37,240 bases of DNA from a virus: positions 1-37,240 of the IMG/VR virus record IMGVR_UViG_3300047174_000302; one strand, 5' to 3'. A program made the position numbers and the translations under genes. Below the pieces are notes generated by a model, which made no database searches, had not been told where the DNA came from, and saw nothing but the letters and a program-made list of their open reading frames with translations. Shown here piece after piece: positions 1 to 8,084 of this stretch. Position 1 is the stretch's first letter, and every line of letters begins with the position of its first letter.

Positions 1-1608
1 TCAGACCGCGCGATTGGCCGCGCCGTTCGCGGCGAAGGCCACCAGCGCCTCCTCCGTCAGCCCGGCGATCCGCTTCGGGTCCCAGTCCGCGTAGAACTCG
101 TGGATGCGCGCCTGGCATTCCTCCGCCGACGAGCTTTCGAGAATGATCCGCCGCACCGGCGCGAGGCTCCCGCGAAAGGCCTGCGCGAGGCTCGCGGCCC
201 CCTCAGCGGCCACCCGGTCCACGGACGCCTGGCCCGCGTCCGCCGAGTTGCCCCGGGCCGCCAGCGGCAGCAGCCCGGGCGCGGAAAAAGGTCGCGGCTT
301 CTCCCCGTCGGGATCGGCCATGTCGCCGCCCAGCCCCGGGAGCGCCGGCGGCGGCGCCTTGCGTTGAAAAGGTATGCCTAACTGCTCGCTCACCGTCTCG
401 ATGCCCTCATCGGTCAGCTCCAAGCCCGCGCTGGACAACTTCGACACCGTATCACCGAGCGACTCCTGCTCGTCCGGGGAAAGGCCGCCCCACACCGCCC
501 GCGGCGGCGCCCCGGTCAGGCCGTTGATCAGCAAAAAGGGCCGGAACAACTGGTCCCGCAAGGTCTCGCCCAGCATCTTGCTGTCGAATTGACGCAGATC
601 CTGCCGTACGCTCTCGTGCTGCTGGGAGACGCCGGAGCCCAGCCCCGTCGACTTCATGTTGGAGCTCGCCGTTTGCCCGACGATCAGCTTGGAAATCTCG
701 TCGTTGCACCGGTCCACGAACCGCTCGAACGCCTCGCCGGTCGAGCTAGTCGCCGCCTCCATCAGCTCCACCTCCGTCTCGTTTGAGACGACAAGGCCAA
801 AGATCTTCGTCGCCGCGTTGAACGCCTGGGTCAGGATCGCGCGGCTCGCATCGTCGCTCTGGTCGTACTTGCCGACGATGAACGGCGCACCGTACCTCTC
901 GAGGAACCGCGCCCACCAGTCGCGGCCCATCGACCGCAGCAGCCACCAAAAGAGAATGGACCGCATCGGCCCGCCCCAGAAGTCCGCCTCACTCAGCAGA
1001 TGCCCGCGGTGGATGATGTAGCGATTCGGGTCCGCGTCCTCCAGGTCGGCCGTCATGTAACCGCCCTGCTGGTCCAGCTTGCGCAGCTTCATCCAGCCGG
1101 TCGTGTAGTCGATGATGTTTGCCGGAACGATGTTCAACCCGCCCAGGTCGTAGCGCAGGCCCGGGCGCGTGCTCGGCACGTACCAGCGCTCCAGCATCGC
1201 GAGAGGGAAAAGGCAGCCATCCAGCAAGTGGCCGCAGGCAAAAGTGAAATTCGGCACCGCATCGAGCTGGTCCTTGATCGCGTCGCGCGCCGCCACGTCG
1301 TCCGCGTTCGTCTTGTCGGCCGGCTGCAGGCTCAGCGCATCGCCCAGCACCGCCAGCTTGCGCTTCAACATCTCCGACTGCACATGGCTGTCGGCCATGA
1401 TCACGTCGCGATACAGGCCAAAGAGGTCGCGCACGTTCCCCGTCTCGGCCGAGGCGATCACCTGCCGCAGCCGATCCACATCCATCAGGTTCGCGATGAA
1501 CGACGGCTCGCTCCCGCGATAGTTGTACCAGCCCTTAGTCGAGCGGCTGGGCACAAGCCACTCCAGCCAGTTCGCGATGGCGCTGCGGATGGGGTTTGGA
1601 TCAGCCAT
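1..1608 (-). CDS. Mu gp29-like portal protein (DUF935 family)
   Basis: This 535-residue protein matches the DUF935 family, the portal of Mu-like phages, which forms the dodecameric ring through which DNA enters and leaves the head. The N-terminus has the family pattern of a Trp/Pro-rich start, then a leader reading LRQVIASAETG and a helix-rich section DLFGLYRDVIMADSHVQSEM, near residues 46-80. The middle carries the RFLERYGAPFIVGKY segment, near residue 236, typical of these portals. The start ATG at 1608 overlaps the end of the large terminase gene by 8 bases, which suggests translational coupling. The gene ends with TGA at the first base of the window and is complete. It follows small and large terminase as in Mu, but the whole set is read leftward. 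The family call is firm; the ring function is known from homologues. Confidence 0.9.
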   Translation of the reverse strand: MADPNPIRSAIANWLEWLVPSRSTKGWYNYRGSEPSFIANLMDVDRLRQVIASAETGNVRDLFGLYRDVIMADSHVQSEMLKRKLAVLGDALSLQPADKTNADDVAARDAIKDQLDAVPNFTFACGHLLDGCLFPLAMLERWYVPSTRPGLRYDLGGLNIVPANIIDYTTGWMKLRKLDQQGGYMTADLEDADPNRYIIHRGHLLSEADFWGGPMRSILFWWLLRSMGRDWWARFLERYGAPFIVGKYDQSDDASRAILTQAFNAATKIFGLVVSNETEVELMEAATSSTGEAFERFVDRCNDEISKLIVGQTASSNMKSTGLGSGVSQQHESVRQDLRQFDSKMLGETLRDQLFRPFLLINGLTGAPPRAVWGGLSPDEQESLGDTVSKLSSAGLELTDEGIETVSEQLGIPFQRKAPPPALPGLGGDMADPDGEKPRPFSAPGLLPLAARGNSADAGQASVDRVAAEGAASLAQAFRGSLAPVRRIILESSSAEECQARIHEFYADWDPKRIAGLTEEALVAFAANGAANRAV

Positions 1609-3160
1609 GGTGTTTCACGCCTCCCTGGTCAAACATCTTCGCAAAGGGGTTCTTCCACTTGCCGGCCGGGGGCTTGACGCCAAAGCCGCCCACGCCGACC
1701 GCTTCCGCCTCGGCCGGGCCGCCGCGCGAGAGCAGTCCATGTACGGCCAGCGAGCCGGAGGTGAATGTGTCCGCGTGCCGCCCGCGAGAGTCGGTCTGGT
1801 TGACGAACAGCCCTTTCTCCTTCACCACCAAGCGCCGGTCCTCGCGGATGTAGCGATCCTCCGGGATGGCAATGGAGGCGTCTTCGTACTGGTCCACGTA
1901 GAGGCTGCCCAGGTAGGTCTTTTTCGTCATCGTCTCGCCGCGAAACTCGATCGATTCGCTCATCACCACGATCTCCATCACCACCTTGCCGGCCAGCTCG
2001 CGCTTCAAGTCGGTCATGAAGAACCGCTCATTCGTCCCGTCCCCCACCAGCCGGCGTGGCGGCCGCCCCGTGCGCGCGCGGACGCCGTCGATCGCGATGC
2101 GCACCATCGCCCGCGTGTGGTCAGGGTCATTGGTCTTGAACACCACCACGCACCGCTCGATCACCTTGCTCCCGATCTTTTGCGAGATGCAGATGGAGGT
2201 CGGGTTGCTCGTCTGGTTCTCCGTCGTCGCGGGATCCAGCCCGATGACGGTGGGGTGATCGGACAGCGTCTCCTCCCAGCCCTTCGGGTACTCGTCCTCT
2301 GCAAACACGCACTGGCCACTCCCCTGCGTCATGGCCACGTGCAACGCCGCGAGCGTGATCGCCGCAGTGCCGCCGGCCTTGAAGATCAGCGCGTAGTTGC
2401 GGTCCCACGCGTCGCGATCGAGCGCCTTGAGACGGTGCTCCGCCGGTGTGATCTCGTTGCGCGATTCGAGGTCGTACAGCTTCAGGCCCGCGGCCGCCGT
2501 GTCGTACACGTCGGCGCGATGCACCAGCACGTTGGCCTGGCTGCGGTACCAATGGCCCTTGGCGTTGGGCTCAAACTTCAGGCCCTCCGGCGGCACGGTC
2601 AGCTCGTAGGAGAAGTGCGCATCGTCGTTCGGCGGCGTGGTCGCCATCGTGACGGTGAAGTCGGGGTCCGCCGAGGCGATGGGCTCCATCGCCTCCCACA
2701 GGTCCTTGAAGTCCGGGATGAAGCCGATCTCATCCAGCATCACGTCGCCGGAGAAGCCGCGGGCCGTCGCCACGTTGGGCGCGATGATCAGCGTGCGCGA
2801 GCAAACGGTGCGGGAGTGCCACAGCTTGGCCTCCACGCGTCCGCGCTCGAAGAGATCGAGAAAGTCGTCCGCCGTCAGGCCGTCCGTGTTCGTCTCCACC
2901 TTCAGCGAGGCCTTGGCCGCATCGGTCTTCCAGGACTCGAACGCGGCCTGGATCACCGCGCCCTCCTTCATCAGCATTTCCCGGCCGACCAAAATGGAGG
3001 CCGAGCAGAACGTCACCAGCCGGCCGGGGCGCTTCATCATTTTCTTCAGCGCCCGCTTGGCCATGTTGGACGTCTTGCGTCCCTGCCGGCGCCAGAGCAT
3101 GAGGAAAAACGCCGCCTGCTGGCGAAAAACCTCCCGCTCGTAAAGCAGGGGCGGGCTCAT
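1601..3160 (-). CDS. Mu gp28-like terminase large subunit
   Basis: The 519-residue product is a phage DNA-packaging motor with an N-terminal ATPase and a C-terminal RNase H-like nuclease. A Walker A-like segment RRQGRKTS lies at residues 24-31, and a Walker B VMLDE lies at 140-144 just after a GFSGD loop. The nuclease half begins near residue 310 with VIGLDPATTENQ, whose Asp would bind metal, followed by LVGDGTNERFF, the second acidic cluster. An open frame continues 40 codons further upstream, but ATG at 3160 is preferred: it overlaps the small terminase stop as ATGA, and the upstream extension is an Arg/Gly-rich shadow of that gene. The next gene downstream is the portal. The P-loop is slightly divergent (GRKT instead of GKT), as in many Mu-like terminases. 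Confidence 0.9.
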   Translation of the reverse strand: MSPPLLYEREVFRQQAAFFLMLWRRQGRKTSNMAKRALKKMMKRPGRLVTFCSASILVGREMLMKEGAVIQAAFESWKTDAAKASLKVETNTDGLTADDFLDLFERGRVEAKLWHSRTVCSRTLIIAPNVATARGFSGDVMLDEIGFIPDFKDLWEAMEPIASADPDFTVTMATTPPNDDAHFSYELTVPPEGLKFEPNAKGHWYRSQANVLVHRADVYDTAAAGLKLYDLESRNEITPAEHRLKALDRDAWDRNYALIFKAGGTAAITLAALHVAMTQGSGQCVFAEDEYPKGWEETLSDHPTVIGLDPATTENQTSNPTSICISQKIGSKVIERCVVVFKTNDPDHTRAMVRIAIDGVRARTGRPPRRLVGDGTNERFFMTDLKRELAGKVVMEIVVMSESIEFRGETMTKKTYLGSLYVDQYEDASIAIPEDRYIREDRRLVVKEKGLFVNQTDSRGRHADTFTSGSLAVHGLLSRGGPAEAEAVGVGGFGVKPPAGKWKNPFAKMFDQGGVKHHG

Positions 3161-3816
3161 GCGCTCTCCTTCGGGTCGTCCCAGTCCTCGCCAAAGATGT
3201 GCTGGCCGAGCAGCTCGATCTTGTCCGCGTTCGTGGCGCGCGACTCGACGACCTCCTTGACCTTTTTGTCCGCGTACCACTTGAGGAAGAGCTCCGCGCT
3301 CTGCCGATGAAACTTCTGGCGGGTGAGGGAGATCATCTCGTCCCGCTGCGCGAGCGTCTTCTGCCGCAGGCTCATCTTCTCCCGCTCGTGGTCGCCGGAG
3401 CGGATCAGGTCAAGCGACTTCACCAGGTCCTTCAGCTCGCCGCCCTGCGCCTCCTCCAGCAGCTCCATGATCTTGCCGCCGGCGATGGCGGCGGAGCCGT
3501 CCGCGATGCTGCCGCCCGCCGCCTCGCCCAGCTTCAGCGCGTACTCACTCAGCGCCTTCAGGTTGTCCACCCGCTCGCGCCGGCGCAGGTGGTCCTGGTA
3601 GCCGCCCTGGCGCCACTCGGTCAGGTTTTGCGCGTTGATCGGCTGCTCGCCCCAGTGCTCGTCGAGCACCTTGAGCACCGCCTCCTCCGTGTTCAGCCAG
3701 GCGAGGAGCTGCGGGCCGCGCTGCCCATCGTCCAGGCGACGGTTCAGCTCCTGGCGAAGCGCCAGCGGCAGGCTGGCGATCTTCCCCTTGCGCGTGGGTT
3801 CGAGTTCATCCGGCAT
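3157..3816 (-). CDS. Mu gp27-like terminase small subunit (DUF3486)
   Basis: The 219-residue protein resembles DUF3486, the presumed DNA-recognition (small) subunit of Mu-like terminases. The N-terminal family signature GKIASLPLALRQELNRRL is at residues 11-28, and a helix-turn-helix-like piece NLTEWRQGGYQDHL follows near 83-96. The central part is Ala/Gly-rich and the C-terminal half is strongly charged and helical, suited to oligomerisation. It begins five bases after the endolysin stop and overlaps the large terminase by four bases (ATGA). The gp27-gp28-gp29 order is the canonical Mu packaging cassette. The assignment rests on the N-terminal motif plus position; which DNA sequence it recognises cannot be read here. 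Confidence 0.82.
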   Translation of the reverse strand: MPDELEPTRKGKIASLPLALRQELNRRLDDGQRGPQLLAWLNTEEAVLKVLDEHWGEQPINAQNLTEWRQGGYQDHLRRRERVDNLKALSEYALKLGEAAGGSIADGSAAIAGGKIMELLEEAQGGELKDLVKSLDLIRSGDHEREKMSLRQKTLAQRDEMISLTRQKFHRQSAELFLKWYADKKVKEVVESRATNADKIELLGQHIFGEDWDDPKESA

Positions 3817-3820
3817 GTTC

Positions 3821-4336
3821 TCACGCGATCGCTTCGCCGGCCTCGGTCATGGAGCGCAGGCGCGCCAGCTTGTCGTTTTCGCTCAGGTCCGGCCAGGGGT
3901 TGAGCTCGTAGTGCGGCTCATCGTCGATCGACTCCCAGTCGCCGCCCCACTCGAGGCCCAGCGCCTTGCCGATCGGCGCGAGCGAGCGGTAGAAGTGCGA
4001 CACCCGCGCCTCGTCCCACCCGGCCAGGCCGGCGTCCGGCAGGTCGTCGATGTAACGGCCGCTCTGGTCGAAGACGCCGAGGTCGAAGGCGATCCCAAAG
4101 TTGTGGTTGGAGAAGCCGCCCGGCGCGTTCGTCACCACCGGCCCGGGCGCGGTGCGGCCCTGGGCGTAGAGCGCATCCTGCTCCGCGTAGGTGCGTGTGC
4201 CGCAGATGATCTTCACCGCGTAGCCGGCGGGCAGCCGGTTGGACTCCGCGATGGCGGCCAGGAACTTCCTCGCTGCGGCCTGGGTGGCCGGCGTCAGCGT
4301 GGCGATGTTCGCCTCGGTGCGGGGGTCGAAGGTCAT
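3821..4336 (-). CDS. M15-family peptidase, phage endolysin
   Basis: This 171-residue protein is a zinc-dependent peptidase of the M15 (VanY / L-alanyl-D-glutamate peptidase) type, which cuts peptide stems in peptidoglycan and is a common phage lysin. Zinc ligands are visible: SNHNFGIAFD at residues 76-85 supplies His78 and Asp85, and PHYEL at 141-145 supplies His142 next to the acidic pair Asp139/Glu140. CGTRTYAEQDALYAQGR at 45-61 is the usual substrate-side loop. No signal peptide is seen, so release should depend on a holin, for which the protein at 6192-6947 is a candidate. The ATG at 4336 overlaps the upstream gene's stop (ATGA); a longer in-frame extension to 4450 lies wholly inside that gene and is rejected. 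Unusually, it sits between a glycosyltransferase-like gene and the small terminase. Confidence 0.88.
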   Translation of the reverse strand: MTFDPRTEANIATLTPATQAAARKFLAAIAESNRLPAGYAVKIICGTRTYAEQDALYAQGRTAPGPVVTNAPGGFSNHNFGIAFDLGVFDQSGRYIDDLPDAGLAGWDEARVSHFYRSLAPIGKALGLEWGGDWESIDDEPHYELNPWPDLSENDKLARLRSMTEAGEAIA

Positions 4337-5115
4337 GCGAGCCTCGGTTGCCGGCGATTCCCGTCCCAGTTTTCGCCGTAGTACGGCAGTCGCCCGACCA
4401 GGTGGTAGCACATCACGCTGGGCAGCAGCCGCCGATGAGCCAACGGCCACGATTGCGCAAAGATCACGTCATCGTGGCAGGCCGTCCCGAGCGAGTACGG
4501 GTACTCGCGTTGCCGGCTCGCATGCCAGAGCTGGAAGAAGCCGATGGGGCAGTATCCGCGCAGCGAATCGACGTACTGGGCCGAGCTGGCCGAGGGGCCG
4601 CTTTGGGGCATCTCCCCACCATGCTCGGTGGAAAGGCCGGATTGGAAGGCATGCTGCGGGTGTTGCAGCCGGGCCGCAAGGTAGCGCTGAAGGTTCTCCC
4701 GGCCCACGATGTCCCGCCGAGTGGCCCCGTAGATGCACTCGTGCTCAAGGTGCGTATGGTTGAAGAGCATCCGGCGGAAGTTGTCCGGCAGGATGATGTC
4801 CACGTCCACGTGCAACCTCCACCCGTGGTACTGGAAGCGGTCAAACCCCGCATTAATCGCCGCGCCCTTGTTGAAGCGCCGGTCGTTCTTGTTGAACAAA
4901 TCCGTCCGCACGCACATCACGCTGTGCTTCTGGCAGCAGAGCCACGTCGCCCGGTCGTTGTGGTCGGTGACCACGATCAGGTTGTCGAAGTGGGGGTGGT
5001 TCAGCCCCAGCGTCAGGTCCAACACATCGTCGAAGGAGACACAGGTCATCACCCCCTCCAGGCGGAGACACTCCCGCGCGTAGAGAGCGGGCTGCTGGGG
5101 CGCGGCGTACGTCAC
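4333..5115 (-). CDS. GT-A fold glycosyltransferase-like protein
   Basis: The 260-residue product resembles family-2-type nucleotide-sugar glycosyltransferases. A strand DNLIVVTDHND near residue 44 is followed by FNKGAAINAGF at 81-91, the usual donor-site loop, and HVDVDIILP at 102-110 carrying a DxD-like DVD for metal and nucleotide. A later CHDDVIFAQSW has the acidic pair seen near the acceptor site in this fold. I chose GTG at 5115, because AGGAG lies about nine bases upstream; the in-frame ATG at 5253 would overlap the upstream gene and adds an Arg/Ser/Pro-rich shadow. An ATG at residue 23 is an alternative. No membrane segment is visible. Substrate is unknown: it might modify host surface glycans, virion proteins or DNA. 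Its place inside the lysis/packaging operon is odd. Confidence 0.68.
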   Translation of the reverse strand: MTYAAPQQPALYARECLRLEGVMTCVSFDDVLDLTLGLNHPHFDNLIVVTDHNDRATWLCCQKHSVMCVRTDLFNKNDRRFNKGAAINAGFDRFQYHGWRLHVDVDIILPDNFRRMLFNHTHLEHECIYGATRRDIVGRENLQRYLAARLQHPQHAFQSGLSTEHGGEMPQSGPSASSAQYVDSLRGYCPIGFFQLWHASRQREYPYSLGTACHDDVIFAQSWPLAHRRLLPSVMCYHLVGRLPYYGENWDGNRRQPRLA

Positions 5116-5146
5116 AAACGGGGTTCTCCTGGTGCGGCCTGGTGCC

Positions 5147-5485
5147 CTACTCGGCGTAGGTGATGGTGAGGAACAGCTCGCCTGCCGGGCCGACTTGGGC
5201 GATGACCTTGCCGGCCGTCTTGCCCTCCGGCGCCTGGGGATCGATCGCGGCAAACAGCGCGACGGCCTGTTCCTTCGTGAACTCGATGCGGTGGATCACG
5301 GCCTGCGCGGGCGTCACGTCATGCACCGCCGGCTGTTCCTTCGTGGCGGCGACGAGCGGGCGCGGCTTCACGGCCGTGCCGCCGGCCGGCGCGGCGGTGG
5401 GGATGACGCGGGTGCTGGGGGCCGCCGGCGCGGTGGTCGCGGCGGCGGGAGCGGGAGTGGAGGCGGGAACAGGGTCGAGGGGCAT
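5147..5485 (-). CDS. Hypothetical protein with Ala/Pro-rich N-terminus
   Basis: I do not recognise this 112-residue protein. The first 45 residues are almost all Ala, Pro, Thr and Ser and look disordered. The last 55 residues appear folded, with a helix around FTKEQAVALFAAID and a terminal strand ELFLTITYAE. It lies between the Rz-like gene (six bases upstream) and the glycosyltransferase-like gene (31 bases downstream) on the same strand, so it is probably cotranscribed with the lysis genes. A Pro/Ala linker followed by a small domain would suit a periplasm-spanning or virion-attached role, but that is speculation. Confidence 0.6.
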   Translation of the reverse strand: MPLDPVPASTPAPAAATTAPAAPSTRVIPTAAPAGGTAVKPRPLVAATKEQPAVHDVTPAQAVIHRIEFTKEQAVALFAAIDPQAPEGKTAGKVIAQVGPAGELFLTITYAE

Positions 5486-5491
5486 GGGTTT

Positions 5492-5803
5492 TCAGGGGTT
5501 GAGGGTGGATTGCAAAAGGTGGATCTCGTCCGCCGCGACCTTGTTGCTCGCGTCGTAGGCGGCAAGCTCGCGCTGGATGCGGTCGAGCTCCGTGCGCTCG
5601 TCGGCGAACTCGCGGGAGAGCTGCGCGATCTCCGCGCGCTGTGCCGTGACGGGAGTTACGCGCGAAACCTTGACGCAGGCGAAGGCGATGCCGACGAGGG
5701 CCAGCGCCACGAGCACCGCCACATCCCAGTGTTCCCGCAGCCACTGAAGGATGCAGGCGAGGATCAGCCACGCGCCGATGCGCAGTTGGCGGGGAGTCAT
5801 CAC
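5492..5803 (-). CDS. Rz-like inner-membrane spanin (i-spanin) candidate
   Basis: The 103-residue protein has a hydrophobic segment VAVLVALALVGIAFACV near residues 28-44, followed by a charged coiled-coil-like region (TAQRAEIAQLSREFADERTE) to the C-terminus. This single N-terminal anchor plus periplasmic coiled coil is the layout of Rz-type i-spanins, which fuse inner and outer membranes in the last lysis step. A weaker hydrophobic stretch LRIGAWLILACILQWL precedes it, so the topology could have two segments. The GTG start at 5803 overlaps the previous stop, and an ATG follows directly at 5800, so either could initiate. It lies in a cluster with endolysin and holin-like genes. Assignment is by architecture only. 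Confidence 0.55.
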   Translation of the reverse strand: MMTPRQLRIGAWLILACILQWLREHWDVAVLVALALVGIAFACVKVSRVTPVTAQRAEIAQLSREFADERTELDRIQRELAAYDASNKVAADEIHLLQSTLNP

Positions 5804-6189
5804 TTCGCGCCTCCGCTCACCGTGCTGGCGGTGTCGATAAGGATTTCAGCTCGCTCGGCGGCAAGGTCGGCGCTGCGTCCGCGACAGTAGAGGCCGAGGA
5901 GGCCAAGGGAGGTGAGGCCGGGGGCCGTGCCTCGAAGCTGCTCACTCTCGGCGTCGGTAAGGTCGACGAGGATACCGGTGCGCAACCCGGAAAGAGCGTT
6001 GCTGCAATACTCAGCATCGCGGCGCAGCAGAGCGTCCTTGAAGTTCTTGGCATCGTCGGTGGCTTTCTGGTTGGCCGCGTCGAGGCGGCGGGTTTGCGTG
6101 GTGGAAATGACGTCGCCGGCCACCTGCACGCCGCCGGTGACCAGGTTCGCGCCGAGTTGCAGCGCCGCCGTTACAGGGTCCAGCGCCAT
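5800..6189 (-). CDS. Hypothetical protein in the lysis cluster
   Basis: This 129-residue protein is not recognised. It starts MALDPVTAALQLGANLVTGG, a small amphipathic or weakly hydrophobic helix, then a Gln/Lys/Asp-rich helix through residues 30-60, and ends in a mixed region with two Cys residues (positions about 62 and 102). No clear lipobox or signal peptide is seen. The ATG at 6189 follows the upstream stop within three bases, and its own TGA overlaps the next start, so it is a tight member of the leftward operon. The N-terminal pattern is reminiscent of small phage membrane-associated proteins, without a defined family. Confidence 0.6.
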   Translation of the reverse strand: MALDPVTAALQLGANLVTGGVQVAGDVISTTQTRRLDAANQKATDDAKNFKDALLRRDAEYCSNALSGLRTGILVDLTDAESEQLRGTAPGLTSLGLLGLYCRGRSADLAAERAEILIDTASTVSGGAK

Positions 6190-6191
6190 GG

Positions 6192-6947
6192 TCAGTTCGT
6201 GGTGGTGGTCGTCGGGTCCAGCGACACCGCGGCATCGTCGAGGCCGTTGTTGAGCGCGTTCAGCACATCGGTCGTCACCTTCGTCGGGGTGTTCTCGTTC
6301 ACGAGGGTGACGAGGTAGCCGCCGACGAGCGTGATCGCCGGCTCGATCGCGTTCGCGTACACGCCGTCGGTGTCGTTGACCTTTACCTTGGCCAGCGCGT
6401 TATCGAGGTCGGCCTGCGTCGTTGTGCCCTGGGAGAGCAGAGGCTGCAGCACGGCTTCGACCGCGCGGATGTCACTCGCGATGCGCTGCGCCGTGGTCGC
6501 CTGCTTGATCGCCTTCTGCGCCAGGATCAGCACCGAGCTCTTGGTCGCCGAGCGGATGGTGGCCAGGTTGTTCTCGCACCACGCGCCGAAGCCGGTGATC
6601 GTGACGGGCGTGCTGGCCCCCGCCGGCGTGTAGGTGTAGGTTTGGGCGCTGCACGCCACCAGGGTTACCGACGCCATCCCCGCAACCGCCGAGGCCAGGA
6701 GAAGCCGAGTTGTGGAGGATGGCGTCGGGCCCAAAGTGACGGTCTTGCGGGCGCGGAACCGGCCGATGATCGCCAGCACCACGCCGGCGATGGAGACCGT
6801 GGCGTTGACCTCCTTGCCGATCGCCTCGGTGATGGCGGGGACGAGGTCGGCAATGCTGACGCCGAAGAGATTGAGCAACTGAGCCACGCCGCTCACCAGC
6901 GCGCTGATGATCGTCATGGAAAGGTAGAAGGGCTTGTTCAGGTTCAT
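6192..6947 (-). CDS. Holin-like domain fused to a lipobox-containing domain
   Basis: The 251-residue product has two parts. Residues 1-72 look like a common phage holin type: KPFYLSMTIISALVSGVAQL forms a first membrane segment, SIAGVVLAIIGRFRARK a second, ending in the typical basic GRxRAxK tail. Residues 80-99 then form a third hydrophobic run that ends in LVAC (Cys99), which fits a lipoprotein lipobox, followed by a Thr/Gln-rich soluble domain of about 150 residues. Holins make the inner-membrane hole that frees the endolysin, and lipoproteins can act as outer-membrane spanins. Having both in one frame is unusual. An internal start ahead of the third segment could yield a separate lipoprotein, but no clear ribosome site is seen. 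It overlaps the upstream gene by four bases (ATGA). Confidence 0.62.
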   Translation of the reverse strand: MNLNKPFYLSMTIISALVSGVAQLLNLFGVSIADLVPAITEAIGKEVNATVSIAGVVLAIIGRFRARKTVTLGPTPSSTTRLLLASAVAGMASVTLVACSAQTYTYTPAGASTPVTITGFGAWCENNLATIRSATKSSVLILAQKAIKQATTAQRIASDIRAVEAVLQPLLSQGTTTQADLDNALAKVKVNDTDGVYANAIEPAITLVGGYLVTLVNENTPTKVTTDVLNALNNGLDDAAVSLDPTTTTTN

Positions 6948-7234
6948 AGAGGTCGGGGGTTGAGCGTGCCGCGTTCGTGGGCCAGGACACCGGCACTGGT
7001 GACCTGGTAGGAAAGGGTGGCGCCCAGCATGTGGGGCGTGGTGCGGATGAAGTCGCCGCCCCGCAGGAAGGCAAGTGCCTCGGAGGTCTCCTCCGCGTTC
7101 GCCTCGAAGTCGATCAGGCTCGTACGGTGGATCCCGCGGCGGATCATCTCCGCGTCAAAGGCGTTTGCCGGGCGGGCGGCCAGGTACTCCAGCACCGCCG
7201 TGCGCAGGATCTCGCGCCGTTGCTGGGGCGTCAC
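6944..7234 (-). CDS. Small hypothetical protein, possibly winged-helix
   Basis: This 96-residue protein begins MTPQQRREILRTAVLEYL and continues with helices (FDAEMIRRGIHR, EETSEALAFLRGGDFI) and a short hairpin (LSYQVTSAGVLAHER). That order resembles a small winged-helix fold, and similar uncharacterised proteins occur upstream of terminase genes in Mu-like phages. Start is a GTG at 7234 that overlaps the previous stop as GTGA; the stop overlaps the holin-like start. Function is unknown. DNA binding in packaging or late regulation is possible but not shown. Confidence 0.65.
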   Translation of the reverse strand: MTPQQRREILRTAVLEYLAARPANAFDAEMIRRGIHRTSLIDFEANAEETSEALAFLRGGDFIRTTPHMLGATLSYQVTSAGVLAHERGTLNPRPL

Positions 7235-7611
7235 TTGGGGCCTCCCTCGAGCCGGCCCAGCACGCGGTGGACCTCGCGCATGCCGAGGTCGAACGACTTC
7301 GCGATGTCGTCGATCTTGCGAAAAACCTCCTTGGAGCGCTCATCGTTGCGCTCGTCCAGCGAATCGAACTTCTTGTCGATGCGGTCGTCGCTGATCTGGA
7401 TCGTGGCCTTGACCCCGGCAATCTCGCGGTGCAGTTCCGCCTTGGTGGCAAACTCCGCCTCAACGGACGGCTTGCGCTTGGCCGCCATCACGAAGACCAG
7501 GATCGCCGCTGCGAAATTAAGCAGGAAGAGGCAAACGCTCAGGACGATGACGATCGTCACCGCGTTTTGGGGGACGATGACGGAGGTGGGCAACTCCTCG
7601 GCAAAGAGCAT
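7231..7611 (-). CDS. DUF2730-like membrane-anchored coiled-coil protein
   Basis: The 126-residue protein has one strong N-terminal membrane segment (VTIVIVLSVCLFLLNFAAAI and a few more residues, about 18-43) and then a charged coiled coil to the end (HREIAGVKATIQISDDRIDK, RSKEVFRKIDDIAKSF). This plan matches DUF2730/gp25-26-type proteins that lie between the lysis genes and gp27 in Mu-like phages; their biochemical role is not established. The ATG at 7611 starts after a 54-base gap from the accessory gene upstream, so it may be the first gene of the lysis-packaging unit proper. Its stop overlaps the next start (GTGA). Confidence 0.6.
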   Translation of the reverse strand: MLFAEELPTSVIVPQNAVTIVIVLSVCLFLLNFAAAILVFVMAAKRKPSVEAEFATKAELHREIAGVKATIQISDDRIDKKFDSLDERNDERSKEVFRKIDDIAKSFDLGMREVHRVLGRLEGGPK

Positions 7612-7665
7612 GCGCGCACCCTACGCCGTGCCCGCCTCCGCCCGCGAATCACTGAGGCCGGTTCG

Positions 7666-8076
7666 CTACGGCTTATGAATTAAAAGGGACTTCAGATACT
7701 CGCCCAGCGCATCAGATAGCTTTGAAACCACAAAAACACCGATCGTATAGAGTACGATCCATCCGCGCTTCATAAACTTGTGGATGAATTTACGGTCCAC
7801 TTCCTCCATGCGCTTGTCCACGGCTTCGCGTACCTGGTCGTTCTCCTTCATGAAGCGGCAGAACATGCTCGCGAAGACACCGTCTAGCACCCGGCTATCC
7901 TTAGATGCACCTTCGAAAAACGTTGCGAGGTCCTGCGGAGTCTTGAGCTTGCTCTCCATGCTCGTTACCCGTTCGTTGAGCTCCGAGATGCCTTTCTCGT
8001 GAGAATCGCGCGAGGCGATCAACTCCGATGCGTCAAAGTTGTCGGAGGGGTCCGACCCTTTCCTCGGAAGTGCCAT
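7666..8076 (-). CDS. Accessory protein with coiled coil and C-terminal membrane segment
   Basis: I do not recognise this 136-residue protein. Residues 25-50 form a probable coiled coil (GISELNERVTSMESKL). Residues 55-100 are helical, and a membrane segment (WIVLYTIGVFVVSKL) lies near residues 106-120, followed by a short tail. It is thus probably tail-anchored in the inner membrane with its bulk in the cytoplasm. Base composition is visibly less GC-rich than the neighbouring phage genes, as is the gene eight bases upstream, so the two appear to have been acquired together. A membrane-linked accessory pair near a repressor is a typical site for superinfection-exclusion or defence cargo; that is inference from place only. 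Confidence 0.62.
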   Translation of the reverse strand: MALPRKGSDPSDNFDASELIASRDSHEKGISELNERVTSMESKLKTPQDLATFFEGASKDSRVLDGVFASMFCRFMKENDQVREAVDKRMEEVDRKFIHKFMKRGWIVLYTIGVFVVSKLSDALGEYLKSLLIHKP

Positions 8077-8084
8077 GGCCGCGG

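Noticed and set aside
3160-3280. 40-residue N-terminal extension of the large terminase
   Set aside because: It overlaps the small terminase gene in a shadow frame; the ATGA overlap at 3160 is the better start.
1523-3310. 595-residue open frame on the plus strand
   Set aside because: It is antisense to the large terminase, with His/Arg/Val-rich shadow composition and no recognisable motif.
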